A stretch of DNA of 33,546 nucleotides. Source: Patescibacteria group bacterium. Its GTDB lineage: Bacteria > Patescibacteriota > Patescibacteriia > Patescibacteriales > GWC2-42-12. How positions within the stretch are numbered: position 1 is the first letter of the stretch; each line of letters begins with the position of its first letter. The notes beneath the pieces were generated by a model. It was given only the letters and a program-made list of their open reading frames with translations, did no database searches and had not been told where the DNA came from. The translations under genes and the position numbers were made by a program. Of the stretch, positions 6,842 through 16,791 are shown in pieces. The stretch spans positions 1 to 33,546 of the forward strand of contig JAQTVB010000012.1 in assembly GCA_028707005.1 (NCBI GenBank), in the 5' to 3' direction.

Positions 6842-9253
6842 TTAGTATAATCCGGGAAATTGTTTTTTAATTGCCTCAATCGAGGCCTGATCGGTAACCA
6901 CGGCCAGAAGCTGCTTAATGACGATTTTCGCGTTATCAGTTTCTCCGGTTTTTTGGTAAAGCAGGGCCAAACTATAGAGCGCGTTGGCATGGTTCGGGTT
7001 AGCTTGAATGATGCTTAAAAAAAGCTGTTCCGCTGTTTTAACATCCTCGTTTTTAGCCGCCGCGCCGCCCCGTCCGCCGGTGACGCTTAAATCCTGGCTT
7101 GATTCTTCGCCTTTAGTTATGTCTTGAGTAGCGGTTTGCTGCAAATCACCGGCGGCGGCGCCTCTGTTAAAATAAAGCCGGCCCAGTTCAAATCTGTAAT
7201 CAACATTATCGCGGCTTAAAAGCGCGGCTTTTTGCAGCTGGTCTATCGCGTCGTTAATTTTATTAAGCTTTTCATAAGCAATGGCTTTGCCGTAATAAGC
7301 GGCGTCAAAATCGCCTTTTTTGGCAATCGCCAAATCATATTGTTTGATAGCTTCGTTAATATAATGCTCCTGCTCTGTTTTAGCCGTTTCCGCGTTGGCT
7401 CTGGCCATATTTATTAAAGCCAGGCGAATATGAGGCGTCGGGCTGTTAGGCTCTAAGGCGATATTTTTATTGTATAAAGTTTCAGCCCATTCCAACGCTC
7501 CTCTTACATAATAAGAAGCGTTTTCGTAGATCAAGGCCATGGCTTCGCTGTCGGCTACGTTGTTGGGTGCGATCTCTAAAGCTTTTTTGCCTTTTTCTAT
7601 GGCCAAAGACAAGCTATTTTCTATGATTGTCTGATTTTTACTGCCTTGGGCCTCCTGGTTGGCCAGAGCCATATAGTTATTGGCCAAGTTTATGTAATAG
7701 GCATCCTGGTAAGGCGCTAAAACTATTGCTTTGTTGATTTTATCGATTTTTTGGTTGATATCGGTGACGGCGAGCGACTGCTTGGCGTAATAATCAGCCA
7801 GATACATTTTCGCTCCCATGGTAAATAAGATGACTACGCCCGCGCTTAAGCTTAAAAATATCGCGGCCAGGGCCAGCGCGTATTTGGGAGAGGCGCGGAA
7901 AGATAAATTTAAATCTTTAAATCTTTCCGGATAATTGATGATCGCCACGGCGACCGCCAGGGTTGAAACTAGTATCGCGACCAAAATAATGGAAGTGTTA
8001 ATGGCGAAAAGCAAAGAAAAGATAATTACGGTTATGAAACTGGAAAATAAAGCCAGTAAAATTGATTGGGAACCGTTCCTTTGCGCTTTAATCAGGGTTA
8101 AGAAACAAATAGACAAAGCAACCAATAAAATAACTATTACGGCCAAGACGCCCAAGCCGCCTATCGTGGCCGCGAGCTCAAACAAAATTCCTGACGGGTT
8201 ATCGAAACGGACATTCCATAAAGGCGAGGAGTTAAAATCCATGCCCTTATATTTCGCGAAATCGTAGACGAAGGTGGCTGGGCCGGAACCCAGCAAGGGG
8301 TTGTTTTTTAAGCCGGTTTTTGCTATGTCCCACGAAGCTTTGCGCGACAGGCTTACTTCAACCGGCAAGTTTAAGTTAATGATATTAAAATTGCCCAGAA
8401 CCAACAGGATGATCAGCAGTAAAAAGGTGGCGATCGGTATTACCAAGTTTGAACTGGAAATTTTTATGATTTTTGAAAGCAGAAACATTAAAACGATAAC
8501 GATGCCGACGATGGCGGCGGGCCAAAAAGTGAAACCGTTTAATAAAGTAAGAATAAAAAGCGATAAGAGAATTACAGCGCCCAATAGCGCCTTAATGATA
8601 AAGCGTAAAGCTTTGCTTTTCTGATTAGGATGAATTTCGTTTATTTGGGCCAGACCGATAACCAGGAGAGGCAAAGTTATCACCAGGAACATGGTTAAGC
8701 CGGATAAAGAATCTATGGGGTTGAAGTTGATTGTTTTAGTTAGCCCCAGGGGTAAAATAAATTTGCCGAGTAATTGCAAAAGCGAAAAAATCGCCACCAT
8801 TGAAGTTGAGACGATAAATCCCCAAAACAGCAATTTGCTCTTTTTTTGATCGATATTATTTATGACTAAATAATAAAAGATGATAAAAACAACAACCATT
8901 GCCAAACTTTTGGCCGGACTGCCATAGACGCCGATCAAGCTGTCTTTTTGAGCAACGGACAGAATGGTGGAGACGATAAATACCGCCAGCAAGCCGATGA
9001 TTGGCCAATCCAAGGGAGTCCGTTTAATATTCAGCTCCCCTACTATTACGGCTTTAGTCACCCACGAGACCGTGCCCAAAAGCACCAGAAAGTAAAATAA
9101 AGTAATTTTTTCAAAGCCGATATTCTGCGCGACCTGGCCGGTAAAAAATATCGGGCAGAGAAAAAACACCAGGAAAATCGCTCCAGCGATCACGAAATCC
9201 AAGCCCTTGGTCGTTGTGATCTGATGTTTAGATAAAGTTTTTTTGTCGTCCAT
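6842..9253 (-). CDS. Polytopic membrane protein: O-antigen ligase/polymerase-like (Wzy/WaaL) plus C-terminal TPR repeats
   Basis: N-terminal ~450 aa with many TM helices and ligase-like segments (SLIGVYGSPAK; GLKNNPLLGSGPATFVYDFAKYK); C-terminal TPR-like repeats (NANALYSLALLYQKTGETDNA type). Confidence 0.8.
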   Translation of the reverse strand: MDDKKTLSKHQITTTKGLDFVIAGAIFLVFFLCPIFFTGQVAQNIGFEKITLFYFLVLLGTVSWVTKAVIVGELNIKRTPLDWPIIGLLAVFIVSTILSVAQKDSLIGVYGSPAKSLAMVVVFIIFYYLVINNIDQKKSKLLFWGFIVSTSMVAIFSLLQLLGKFILPLGLTKTINFNPIDSLSGLTMFLVITLPLLVIGLAQINEIHPNQKSKALRFIIKALLGAVILLSLFILTLLNGFTFWPAAIVGIVIVLMFLLSKIIKISSSNLVIPIATFLLLIILLVLGNFNIINLNLPVEVSLSRKASWDIAKTGLKNNPLLGSGPATFVYDFAKYKGMDFNSSPLWNVRFDNPSGILFELAATIGGLGVLAVIVILLVALSICFLTLIKAQRNGSQSILLALFSSFITVIIFSLLFAINTSIILVAILVSTLAVAVAIINYPERFKDLNLSFRASPKYALALAAIFLSLSAGVVILFTMGAKMYLADYYAKQSLAVTDINQKIDKINKAIVLAPYQDAYYINLANNYMALANQEAQGSKNQTIIENSLSLAIEKGKKALEIAPNNVADSEAMALIYENASYYVRGALEWAETLYNKNIALEPNSPTPHIRLALINMARANAETAKTEQEHYINEAIKQYDLAIAKKGDFDAAYYGKAIAYEKLNKINDAIDQLQKAALLSRDNVDYRFELGRLYFNRGAAAGDLQQTATQDITKGEESSQDLSVTGGRGGAAAKNEDVKTAEQLFLSIIQANPNHANALYSLALLYQKTGETDNAKIVIKQLLAVVTDQASIEAIKKQFPGLY

Positions 9254-9361
9254 AGAAGTTTGCCCCGTATTGAGGCGATTATAATTATTTAAGATAATAA
9301 TAATTTTACCATAGCAACCGCGGTTTTGTCCATAACAAGATGCGACAATTTGCCAAGAACG

Positions 9362-10525
9362 CTAAAACATGTTTTTGCCGATTAACCCTCTTATCTCGCT
9401 TAGCATTTTAAGATAAAATTCAAGATTATTCAAGCTGGCCAGTCTGCCGGCCAGAGACTCATTTATTTTAAATAAATAATTCAGATAAGCTTTGGAATAA
9501 TTTTTTAATTCCGTCAAACCGCTGGCCGCGTTAATCGGAGAAAAATCTTTGGAAAATTTGGCATTGGTGATATTGATCGTTTCGTAAAAATTCAAACGTT
9601 GATTTTTATAATTCGCGGGCGATGATTCATGGCCGGTTTTCCAAAGCAAGAGCCTGCCGTGCCGGCCTTCCCTGGTCGGAATAACGCAGTCAAACATGTC
9701 CCAACCCATTTTAATCGCTCTCACAATATCAACCGGCAGGCCGATGCCTAAACCAAAGCGCAGTTTATTATCCGGAATTTGTTTGGCTGTAAGTTCAAGA
9801 GTTTTTGATAAAAAAGCGCCTTGCTCATCAATATGCCTGGCGCCGAAGCCGAAGCCATCGAAACCGATCCGTAAAAGCTCCCGGGCGCAAAACTCTCTTA
9901 AGGCCAGATTGTTGCCGCCCTGGATTACGGCGATAATCAGCGGCTTCTTGCCCTTAAGCCGGCGCGATTTGATTTGTTTATCATACTCAACTCGGCATTT
10001 TCTCGCCCATTTGATGGTGCGCTTAACCGCGATTTCCAGCTTAAAATCATTATAACCGTTCGGCGGGCAGTCATCCAGGCAAACTATTATGTCAGTCCCA
10101 AGGCCAAATTGAATTTTAATCGACTGTTCAGGCGTTAGCCGCAATTTGCTGCCGTCCAGAGGCGACCGGAAAATCGCTTCATTATCGGTAATCCGTCCGC
10201 CCGGATTGCCTGATTTATTTTTATGAATCAAAGAAAAAATTTGGTAGCCGCCGCTATCGGATAGAATCGGCTTATGCCAATCAACGAATTTATGCAAGCC
10301 GCCGGCCCGATTTATTAATTTAACGCCGGGGCGCAAAAATAAATGCAGAGTGTTAACCACGAAGCATTCCAAACCGAGATTAATCAATTCTTGATTGCTT
10401 AAGTTTTTCACCAATCCCCTGGTTGCGTCCGGCATAAAAAAGGGAGTCTTGATGCTGCCGTGGCCAGTTTTAATGATACCCAGACGGGCTTGAGAAATCT
10501 TCGACCGTTTGATTATTTTAAACAT
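9362..10525 (-). CDS. tgt: tRNA-guanine/queuine transglycosylase-like protein; ORF extends to 10570 but the start is probably the internal Met of MFKIIKRSK
   Basis: TPFFMPDATRG, LSDSGGYQIFSL, LTPEQSIKIQFGLGTDIIVCLDDCPP, AVIQGG, FDCVIPTREGRHG are Tgt motifs; canonical zinc-binding CxCxxC...H is not recognisable. Confidence 0.88.
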   Translation of the reverse strand: MFKIIKRSKISQARLGIIKTGHGSIKTPFFMPDATRGLVKNLSNQELINLGLECFVVNTLHLFLRPGVKLINRAGGLHKFVDWHKPILSDSGGYQIFSLIHKNKSGNPGGRITDNEAIFRSPLDGSKLRLTPEQSIKIQFGLGTDIIVCLDDCPPNGYNDFKLEIAVKRTIKWARKCRVEYDKQIKSRRLKGKKPLIIAVIQGGNNLALREFCARELLRIGFDGFGFGARHIDEQGAFLSKTLELTAKQIPDNKLRFGLGIGLPVDIVRAIKMGWDMFDCVIPTREGRHGRLLLWKTGHESSPANYKNQRLNFYETINITNAKFSKDFSPINAASGLTELKNYSKAYLNYLFKINESLAGRLASLNNLEFYLKMLSEIRGLIGKNMF

Positions 10526-10603
10526 ACCGGTTAAAAAATTAATTCCCAACGTCCAGTTTCTAATTTTCATTGGGAATTGCCTATTGGGAATTGGGAATTT
10601 TTA

Positions 10604-12556
10604 TTACTGCACCACTCCGTCCCCGCCGACCATCTTATCATCCTCCAGCTTTGAAGTTTTGGCTTTCAAGGTTTTATAAATTCGCGTTCCGGTATCGGTG
10701 TCCAGCGCCGAAATATTGGTACCGGGCAAGATCACCATGATGGTATTCCTGTCCGAGGCCACGGGCGTAACGCTTATATTGAATTCAGCTTGAGCTTTAT
10801 AGGTGGTGATGGGCAAGCGGTCGATTTGCCAAGTCACTTGGCCGTTTGAACTGTCGTAGCCGATGCCGCCAACAGATGCAATGTTTTTGCCGTCCCATTT
10901 TATATTCGCAGGCAAGGCAAAGCTGATTTGCAAACTATTCAATTCATGCAAATTATTTTCTATGGTCCAATAAATTTTTAAGCTGGTTGTTTGGCCGACT
11001 TTCGGAGGCAATGGCCCGGAACCGACGGCGATATTGTCGTCGCTGAAGTACCTTAATTGTTCGGTTAAATTAAAATCGCTGTTTATTCTATTGATTACCG
11101 CGTTGCTTTGATTTTCATCGCCCGGATTTTTTCCCGCCACGCTATATCTCACATAGCTTTTTATCTGGTAAGCTTTGCTTAAATCAATCGTGGCCTGCGC
11201 TTTTATCTTTATGGAAAAGTCAATCACGCCGCCGGCGCCGCTTGGCAGTTCGGCTAAAGCGGGAATTTCCGCTTTGCTCCAGCTAATCGCGTTGCCGCTT
11301 AATTTTCCGCCACTTTCGCTTTTGAAAGTCTGCCAATCAAGGAAGTCGCTTTCTAAAACCGCCATAATAATAACGTCTTTCATCAAGGTGTCTCCTTTAT
11401 TCGTGTAATTGATTGAATAATTCAGAATTTGCCCGAAATTTACCGCCTGGTCAAGCGGCGAGCCGTTAATAATCAGATTGACGTTCAGATCGCTTTTAAT
11501 GATTTCATAAGTCAAATCTTTTTCATAAAATAAATAATATTTTTTTTCTTGGTTTTCCGCCGGCAGTTCAAATTTTATTTTTAAAATGACGTCCGGTTGT
11601 TTTTTTTCCTTGACTTTGAATTTAATTTTGAATTCATTCTCGTTTTTGCCAAGATTGCTGATTGACCATGCGCTTTTTCCCTCTTCGAGCTTAATCAGGG
11701 GAACGGAGGCGGTGCTGGTTGCCGCCGGCCGGTTAAGAATCTCCACTTCGCTCGGAAAATCCGCGTTTATGCGGAAATTATCAAGGTAATTTTGGTCCTT
11801 GGCTTTAAATTTTACGATAATTTCATTTTCTTCATTAATGAGCGCGCTGCTGGAATTGATAAAAGAAAAATCCAGGCCCAAATCATTGACTGTTGTTTCA
11901 AAAATAGCCGATTTTTTGAATTCGCTGGAAAAATTTTCCGGTTTGTAGGTCATATCGGCTGAAATAATATGGCTGGTATCGGCCGGCGCGACCAATTTTC
12001 CTTTTATTTTTATAATATCGCTGCGGTGAGAGCCTAGGCTCGCCACTTCCCAAACGTTGTTGCCCGAGCTTGGGGCCGGGTCGCTTGCCAATAAAATAAA
12101 ATTTTCCGGATAGTTTACTCTAATTTCTATATTTTTTATGCTTACTTGGTCCTCGTTTTTGTAATTTAAGCTGTAATTGAATTCTTCGCCCGCCGCTACT
12201 TCTTTAGCGGATTCAAAATTCAAGCTTACCGGCTGTTTTGGCGAATTGATTTTTAGATAAAAATAATTGTAGGCCGCGTAAACCGCGCCGCCAAAAACAA
12301 ACATGACGATAACGAAGGTAGCTAAATTAAAAAAGAAGCCCCGCTTATGTTTTACGGTCATGGTTTTAATGTCCACCTTGTTGCCCGTGTCATCGCGATA
12401 AATTTTAGCCAAACTGTCTTTTATTTCATTTTCTTTTGTTTCGTCAGCCACATATTTTTCAAAAGCTTCAACCTCTTCGTCGCTGGGCAAAGGTTTTTTT
12501 ATGAATTCGGACAAGCTGGAGGCGCTATTTTTGATTTTTATTTCATTATTTTTCAT
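10604..12556 (-). CDS. Membrane-anchored surface protein with repeated DUF11-like/Ig-like domains
   Basis: Single N-terminal TM (FFFNLATFVIVMFVFGGAVYAAY) then repeated beta-rich segments such as NFGQILNYSINYTNKGDTLMKDVIIMAVL. Confidence 0.65.
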   Translation of the reverse strand: MKNNEIKIKNSASSLSEFIKKPLPSDEEVEAFEKYVADETKENEIKDSLAKIYRDDTGNKVDIKTMTVKHKRGFFFNLATFVIVMFVFGGAVYAAYNYFYLKINSPKQPVSLNFESAKEVAAGEEFNYSLNYKNEDQVSIKNIEIRVNYPENFILLASDPAPSSGNNVWEVASLGSHRSDIIKIKGKLVAPADTSHIISADMTYKPENFSSEFKKSAIFETTVNDLGLDFSFINSSSALINEENEIIVKFKAKDQNYLDNFRINADFPSEVEILNRPAATSTASVPLIKLEEGKSAWSISNLGKNENEFKIKFKVKEKKQPDVILKIKFELPAENQEKKYYLFYEKDLTYEIIKSDLNVNLIINGSPLDQAVNFGQILNYSINYTNKGDTLMKDVIIMAVLESDFLDWQTFKSESGGKLSGNAISWSKAEIPALAELPSGAGGVIDFSIKIKAQATIDLSKAYQIKSYVRYSVAGKNPGDENQSNAVINRINSDFNLTEQLRYFSDDNIAVGSGPLPPKVGQTTSLKIYWTIENNLHELNSLQISFALPANIKWDGKNIASVGGIGYDSSNGQVTWQIDRLPITTYKAQAEFNISVTPVASDRNTIMVILPGTNISALDTDTGTRIYKTLKAKTSKLEDDKMVGGDGVVQ

Positions 12557-12583
12557 AATGTTCTTATTTTTGATTTTTAAAAA

Positions 12584-15316
12584 TTAATTCTCTTCCGCCA
12601 TCACGCCCAGCAGTTTGTCTTGGGAGAAATTTTCGTTTATCAGCCAGCCCGTTTGGTCTGGATTTAAATCGCTCGGGTAATGCCAGATCGGCTTAAAATT
12701 ATCGGCTAGCTTTAATTCGCTGGAAAGGGCGGAGGAATTCATGCCCGGCTGTTTCTGCGCCAGCAATGAATAGGCATAAAGGCTCTTTTGCTCCGGGTTA
12801 ATAACCGCGTTCGCCTTGGCGATAATTTGATCCAGCAATTTTTGGCTCGGCTTGGCTGTATTATCCGTAAGCTTGAAAGGCAGTTCATATTTCAGGCTGA
12901 TGCTTTCGGACTGGCCCGGATCCACCTGCGACCAGCCGGCAAAAACCGTTTTATCTAATTCATTATAGATTTTAACGCCGGATGATTGATCCGTAATAGC
13001 GCTAGCTTCCGCCGCTTTCACTTCCGGATCATCGCGCCAGCTCGGATTTATCTCCTTAAAAAATATTTTATCAACCGGCTTAAAGCCCGAAGCCGACAAA
13101 AGGGTTGAACCTTTAGGGACATATACTCTTAGCCAGTCGATATTTCTTGCGCCGCAAAAAGGTTCTCCCCTTACTCCATTATGAGCGCGTATGATGGTTA
13201 AATTATCAATAATAGAACCATCGCTTTTAATTTCAGCGCGGTGGATAATCCGCTGTTCAATTTTGCGGTCGCTTTTTCCCCCGCCGATATTGGTATTAAT
13301 AACGTTTAAATAGTCACCGGCCGTTTTTTTCATCGCTCCGCCCCAGCCTAAGTCCAGAGCCTTGTTTTCCAGGCCGCTATCGGTAAAATAAAACAAAATA
13401 TTTTTGTCATTCAGCGACTCTTCGACTGTTTTCGCCAAATCAAGCAAATTGTCTTTGCTTAAGCGTCGCGGCAGCTCTTCGATTATTTTATTAAGCAAAT
13501 CGCCGATAATTTTTTTCGGCTGGTTGGTAATATTCGGCTTCTGTTCCGCCAGTTTTTGCGTTTCCCGCCAAAAATTATCCGCGTCTATGATTAAGCCGTA
13601 GTTGTCTTTTAGGTCAATCGGTCCGATAACTTTCAAGATCCTTTCCATGACCGTCGGCGTTAAGCCGATTACTCCATCAACCGTTGAACCGTCGCTATTC
13701 TCATAAAACCAAGCCAGCTTCTCGGCGCTCGTCGGCCAATCGGGCCACCAGTTAGCGTCCCAAAAATACCAGTCCGGCCTGATTAAGCTTAGGGGTTCAG
13801 GCGATTTTATTTTTTCCAAGAGGCCCGCTGCGGTGTCGTAGCTGCCGCCGCCCGGGACTTCAATATTTTTAATTTTTCCATCCAGGACATCAACCAAAGC
13901 GTAACTGCCGATAAAGCCGCCGGACGCTCTTAATTCCGAGTTATTCTGAAAAATCAGCAAATAGCGCTTTAGTCCGTTTTCGCCCAGAAAAATTTTAGTG
14001 CTGTCGGCGATGCCGATGAATTCGTTTAAACCATCGTGAAGCGCGGCGATTTGCTGTTTTAATAAAATAAATTGTTTTTGATAGTTTTCCGGCATAACAT
14101 CGCTGTTTATCTTGTTGAGTTCGCCGGATAAATCGGCCAAGTTAACAACAGCTTGGCGGCCGTAGAAGCATAAATTTGCCAAAACTTTACCGCCGTCTCC
14201 CGGCCGGAAGTAAGTGAGCCCGGACGCGGCTAAACTCAGATTTTTTCCGGCCGAAGCCGTAAGCTCTCCGGCTTTTGCCAGATTTTTTCCGGCCGAAGCT
14301 AAACGGATATTTTTTTCAGGAATGACGGAGGCTAAAATGAAAAGCGATCCGTTAATCTCGCCAAGCTGGTTTCTAACGGTTGAAAAATTATCGGCGGCCG
14401 CGGTGAAATTTTCGTCCGCCCGGTTAAAGTTAAAATCTATCGCCGCTTGTCCGCCGGAAATAAGGTTGTTAATGGCGCTTTCGCTTGCGCCCAGCACTAT
14501 TCCTGTAGTGCTGTCTATGGATTTGTAATAGCTGAATGCCTGGACCGGCAAGACTATGAGAAGGAGAATACTCGCGAAAACTAGCGCCGGTTTTAAACAG
14601 CCGATATCCCAAATTAGCTTTTTAGCTTTAGAATAGGCCGGCTCCGCTGCCGGCGAATTCTCTTTTAAAGCAAGACGCTCTAGTTTTTCTTTTCGAGCGT
14701 TTTTAAAGCGTGAATGAATAACCGACATTAATTTCGGCAAAGCGGATAAAGCTGACTTTAAATTCAGTATGAAGATGTTAAAAATTCTTACGACCGCTGG
14801 ATAAAGCGCGCCTGAAGCGCGCTGTAGTAATTTTATAATCAGGCCGGCGAACGCTCTTAAGCTAAAATATGCGAATCTCACAATAAACATCATCATCCAG
14901 CCCGCCAGATAGCAAATTTTATCAATCGACTTAAATATCAGTTTTGCCAGGCCGACAAAAGCCAACTGATCCAATAAGTTAAGCCAGCGGCTGTTGCCGT
15001 AAGCAAGTTTGTGGCGCTTGGCGGTTGCCGATTTTTTAACCCGCGCCTTTGGAGCCGCTAAGGCAGCGGCGCTTAGTTTTGATAAATTGTTTTTATAATT
15101 TAAAATTACGGTTTTAATTTTGTTTTTGCCTGTGTTAAAATATTTTTTGTAATCCAGTCCGGCTAACTTTTCCACCCTGGTTTCAATTTCAAAATTAAAG
15201 TTATTAACTTTTTCTTTGGCCTCAGCGGCCGTCGCGTTTTGCGTTAAATCCACCACAAAACGCGACGATTTTGCGCCGGGATTAACTTTTATTTTATTAC
15301 GTTTATAAAAGCCCAT
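12584..15316 (-). CDS. DUF4012-domain membrane protein
   Basis: KRYLLIFQNNSELRASGGFIGSYALVDVLDGKIKNIEVPGGGSYD...PDWYFWDANWWPDWPTSAEKLAWFYE...VDGVIGLTPTVMERIL is DUF4012-like; TM around VFASILLLIVLPVQAF. Confidence 0.8.
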   Translation of the reverse strand: MGFYKRNKIKVNPGAKSSRFVVDLTQNATAAEAKEKVNNFNFEIETRVEKLAGLDYKKYFNTGKNKIKTVILNYKNNLSKLSAAALAAPKARVKKSATAKRHKLAYGNSRWLNLLDQLAFVGLAKLIFKSIDKICYLAGWMMMFIVRFAYFSLRAFAGLIIKLLQRASGALYPAVVRIFNIFILNLKSALSALPKLMSVIHSRFKNARKEKLERLALKENSPAAEPAYSKAKKLIWDIGCLKPALVFASILLLIVLPVQAFSYYKSIDSTTGIVLGASESAINNLISGGQAAIDFNFNRADENFTAAADNFSTVRNQLGEINGSLFILASVIPEKNIRLASAGKNLAKAGELTASAGKNLSLAASGLTYFRPGDGGKVLANLCFYGRQAVVNLADLSGELNKINSDVMPENYQKQFILLKQQIAALHDGLNEFIGIADSTKIFLGENGLKRYLLIFQNNSELRASGGFIGSYALVDVLDGKIKNIEVPGGGSYDTAAGLLEKIKSPEPLSLIRPDWYFWDANWWPDWPTSAEKLAWFYENSDGSTVDGVIGLTPTVMERILKVIGPIDLKDNYGLIIDADNFWRETQKLAEQKPNITNQPKKIIGDLLNKIIEELPRRLSKDNLLDLAKTVEESLNDKNILFYFTDSGLENKALDLGWGGAMKKTAGDYLNVINTNIGGGKSDRKIEQRIIHRAEIKSDGSIIDNLTIIRAHNGVRGEPFCGARNIDWLRVYVPKGSTLLSASGFKPVDKIFFKEINPSWRDDPEVKAAEASAITDQSSGVKIYNELDKTVFAGWSQVDPGQSESISLKYELPFKLTDNTAKPSQKLLDQIIAKANAVINPEQKSLYAYSLLAQKQPGMNSSALSSELKLADNFKPIWHYPSDLNPDQTGWLINENFSQDKLLGVMAEEN

Positions 15317-15362
15317 TTATTTTTAAAATATAAAAAAACATTTTGCTTTAGTTGTCAACATT

Positions 15363-15368
15363 ATTATA
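15363..15368 (-). promoter_or_regulatory. Extended -10 promoter element upstream of the DUF4012 gene
   Basis: Minus strand TGTTATAAT (TGn + TATAAT) in the AT-rich gap upstream of 15316; -35 not clear. Confidence 0.4.
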
Positions 15369-15420
15369 ACATAAAATTCAAAAAACAAGAAAGTGCGCTT
15401 TTTTATGTTGCATTAAGATA

Positions 15421-16554
15421 TTATTTTTTAAAATTATTTTTATAAGCTTGCAGTGTTTTTTCCGCGCATTCGCCCCAACTGTATTTTTTAATCTGTTCCA
15501 ATCCCCTGCCTTTAAGTTCTTGGCGTAAATTTTGATCATTAATCACCAGCTCAATTTTTTCTCGCATTTCTTTTTCGCTTTCCGGATTAAAATAAATCGC
15601 GGCTTGGCCCAATATTTCCGGCAAACAAGTTTTATTAGAGCTCACCACCGGCAGGCCGAAAGCCATGGCCTCTAAAGGCGGCAGGCCGAAACCTTCATAG
15701 AAAGACGGAAAAACATAGGCCAGAGCTTCTGAATATAAAATTTTTAAATCCGCATCCGGCACATAGCCGGGAAAAATAATATTTTCACCCAGACTTTTTA
15801 CCAGTTGCTTTAAGCGGCGATAAAAATAATCTTCTTTGCCCACCAAAATCAGGCGCAAAGCCGGCTGTTCGTGATTGAGCGAGGCAAAAACGTTAATCAA
15901 ACCTTCCAAATTTTTATGCGGGTAAGCGTTGCCCACATAAAGCAGATAGGGTTGAGCGATGTTATACTTCTCTAGGGTGCCGGCGGCTGATTGATTGATT
16001 TTCTTAGCGGCTAAAAAAAATTCCGGCACGCCTTCGTAAGTCACAATAATTTTTTCCGGCCGAATCCGGAAGCGGCTTAATAATTCTTTTTTGGTAAAGG
16101 CGGAAACGGCGAAAATTCCCCGCGCTCGCTTTACCGCCGAATAAATAACAATTTTGTAAAAAAAGTTTTTCAGGGCGTAGATCAGCGGGCTTAAGGTGGT
16201 GGCGCGGCGCGTAGGAAATTTCAGAAGAATCAAATCATGAATGGTCACGAGGAATTTAACCGGGCATAACACCGGTACGTTGAAATGGAGAAAATGCATC
16301 ATATCCAAGCGCTCGGCCAGAATGTAAAAAGGGAAAATAATCTGTTCGGCCCAGCCATACCACTTAATATCCACTAATACTTTTTTAACTTTTGGATTAT
16401 CGGTTTGGCAGGCGGAAAAATTTTCTCGGCGTAAAAAAATCACATACTCGTTGCTCCGGTCGAGTTTAATCAGCTGATCAATCATTTCCTGGGTGTATCT
16501 GCCCAGGCCTTTGCCTACGGGTCCGTAAAATCTGGCGTCAATGCCAATTCTCAT
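15421..16554 (-). CDS. Glycosyltransferase family 4
   Basis: MRIGIDARFYGPVGKGLGRYTQEMID...YLLYVGNAYPHKNLEGLI...VFPSFYEGFGLPPLEAMAFGLPVVSSNKTCLPEILG. Confidence 0.92.
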   Translation of the reverse strand: MRIGIDARFYGPVGKGLGRYTQEMIDQLIKLDRSNEYVIFLRRENFSACQTDNPKVKKVLVDIKWYGWAEQIIFPFYILAERLDMMHFLHFNVPVLCPVKFLVTIHDLILLKFPTRRATTLSPLIYALKNFFYKIVIYSAVKRARGIFAVSAFTKKELLSRFRIRPEKIIVTYEGVPEFFLAAKKINQSAAGTLEKYNIAQPYLLYVGNAYPHKNLEGLINVFASLNHEQPALRLILVGKEDYFYRRLKQLVKSLGENIIFPGYVPDADLKILYSEALAYVFPSFYEGFGLPPLEAMAFGLPVVSSNKTCLPEILGQAAIYFNPESEKEMREKIELVINDQNLRQELKGRGLEQIKKYSWGECAEKTLQAYKNNFKK

Positions 16555-16591
16555 AAAGTTATTATAAGTTATTCTAATAAATTCGTCTAAC

Positions 16592-16750
16592 TTTAGTTAC
16601 ATTTATCTAATTTTTTAAGCGAGGATTGTTCGAGCCATTACTAATTCGTGGATAAAGCCAGGGAATTGCTGGTCTGGCCATATATAGCCTTAACACAGCT
16701 TACCGAAAGCGAGTCCCGCAGCGAAAAAAAATTAAATAAATGTAACTAAA
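16592..16750. repeat. ~160 bp intergenic element bounded by terminal inverted repeats
   Basis: TTTAGTTACATTTATCTAATTTTTT (from 16592) vs reverse complement of 16750 inward: TTTAGTTACATTTATTTAATTTTTTTT; ~100 bp unique core. Confidence 0.7.
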
Positions 16751-16791
16751 ACTTTGTGGCTAACCGACATAATTTTATAACTATGCCATGC

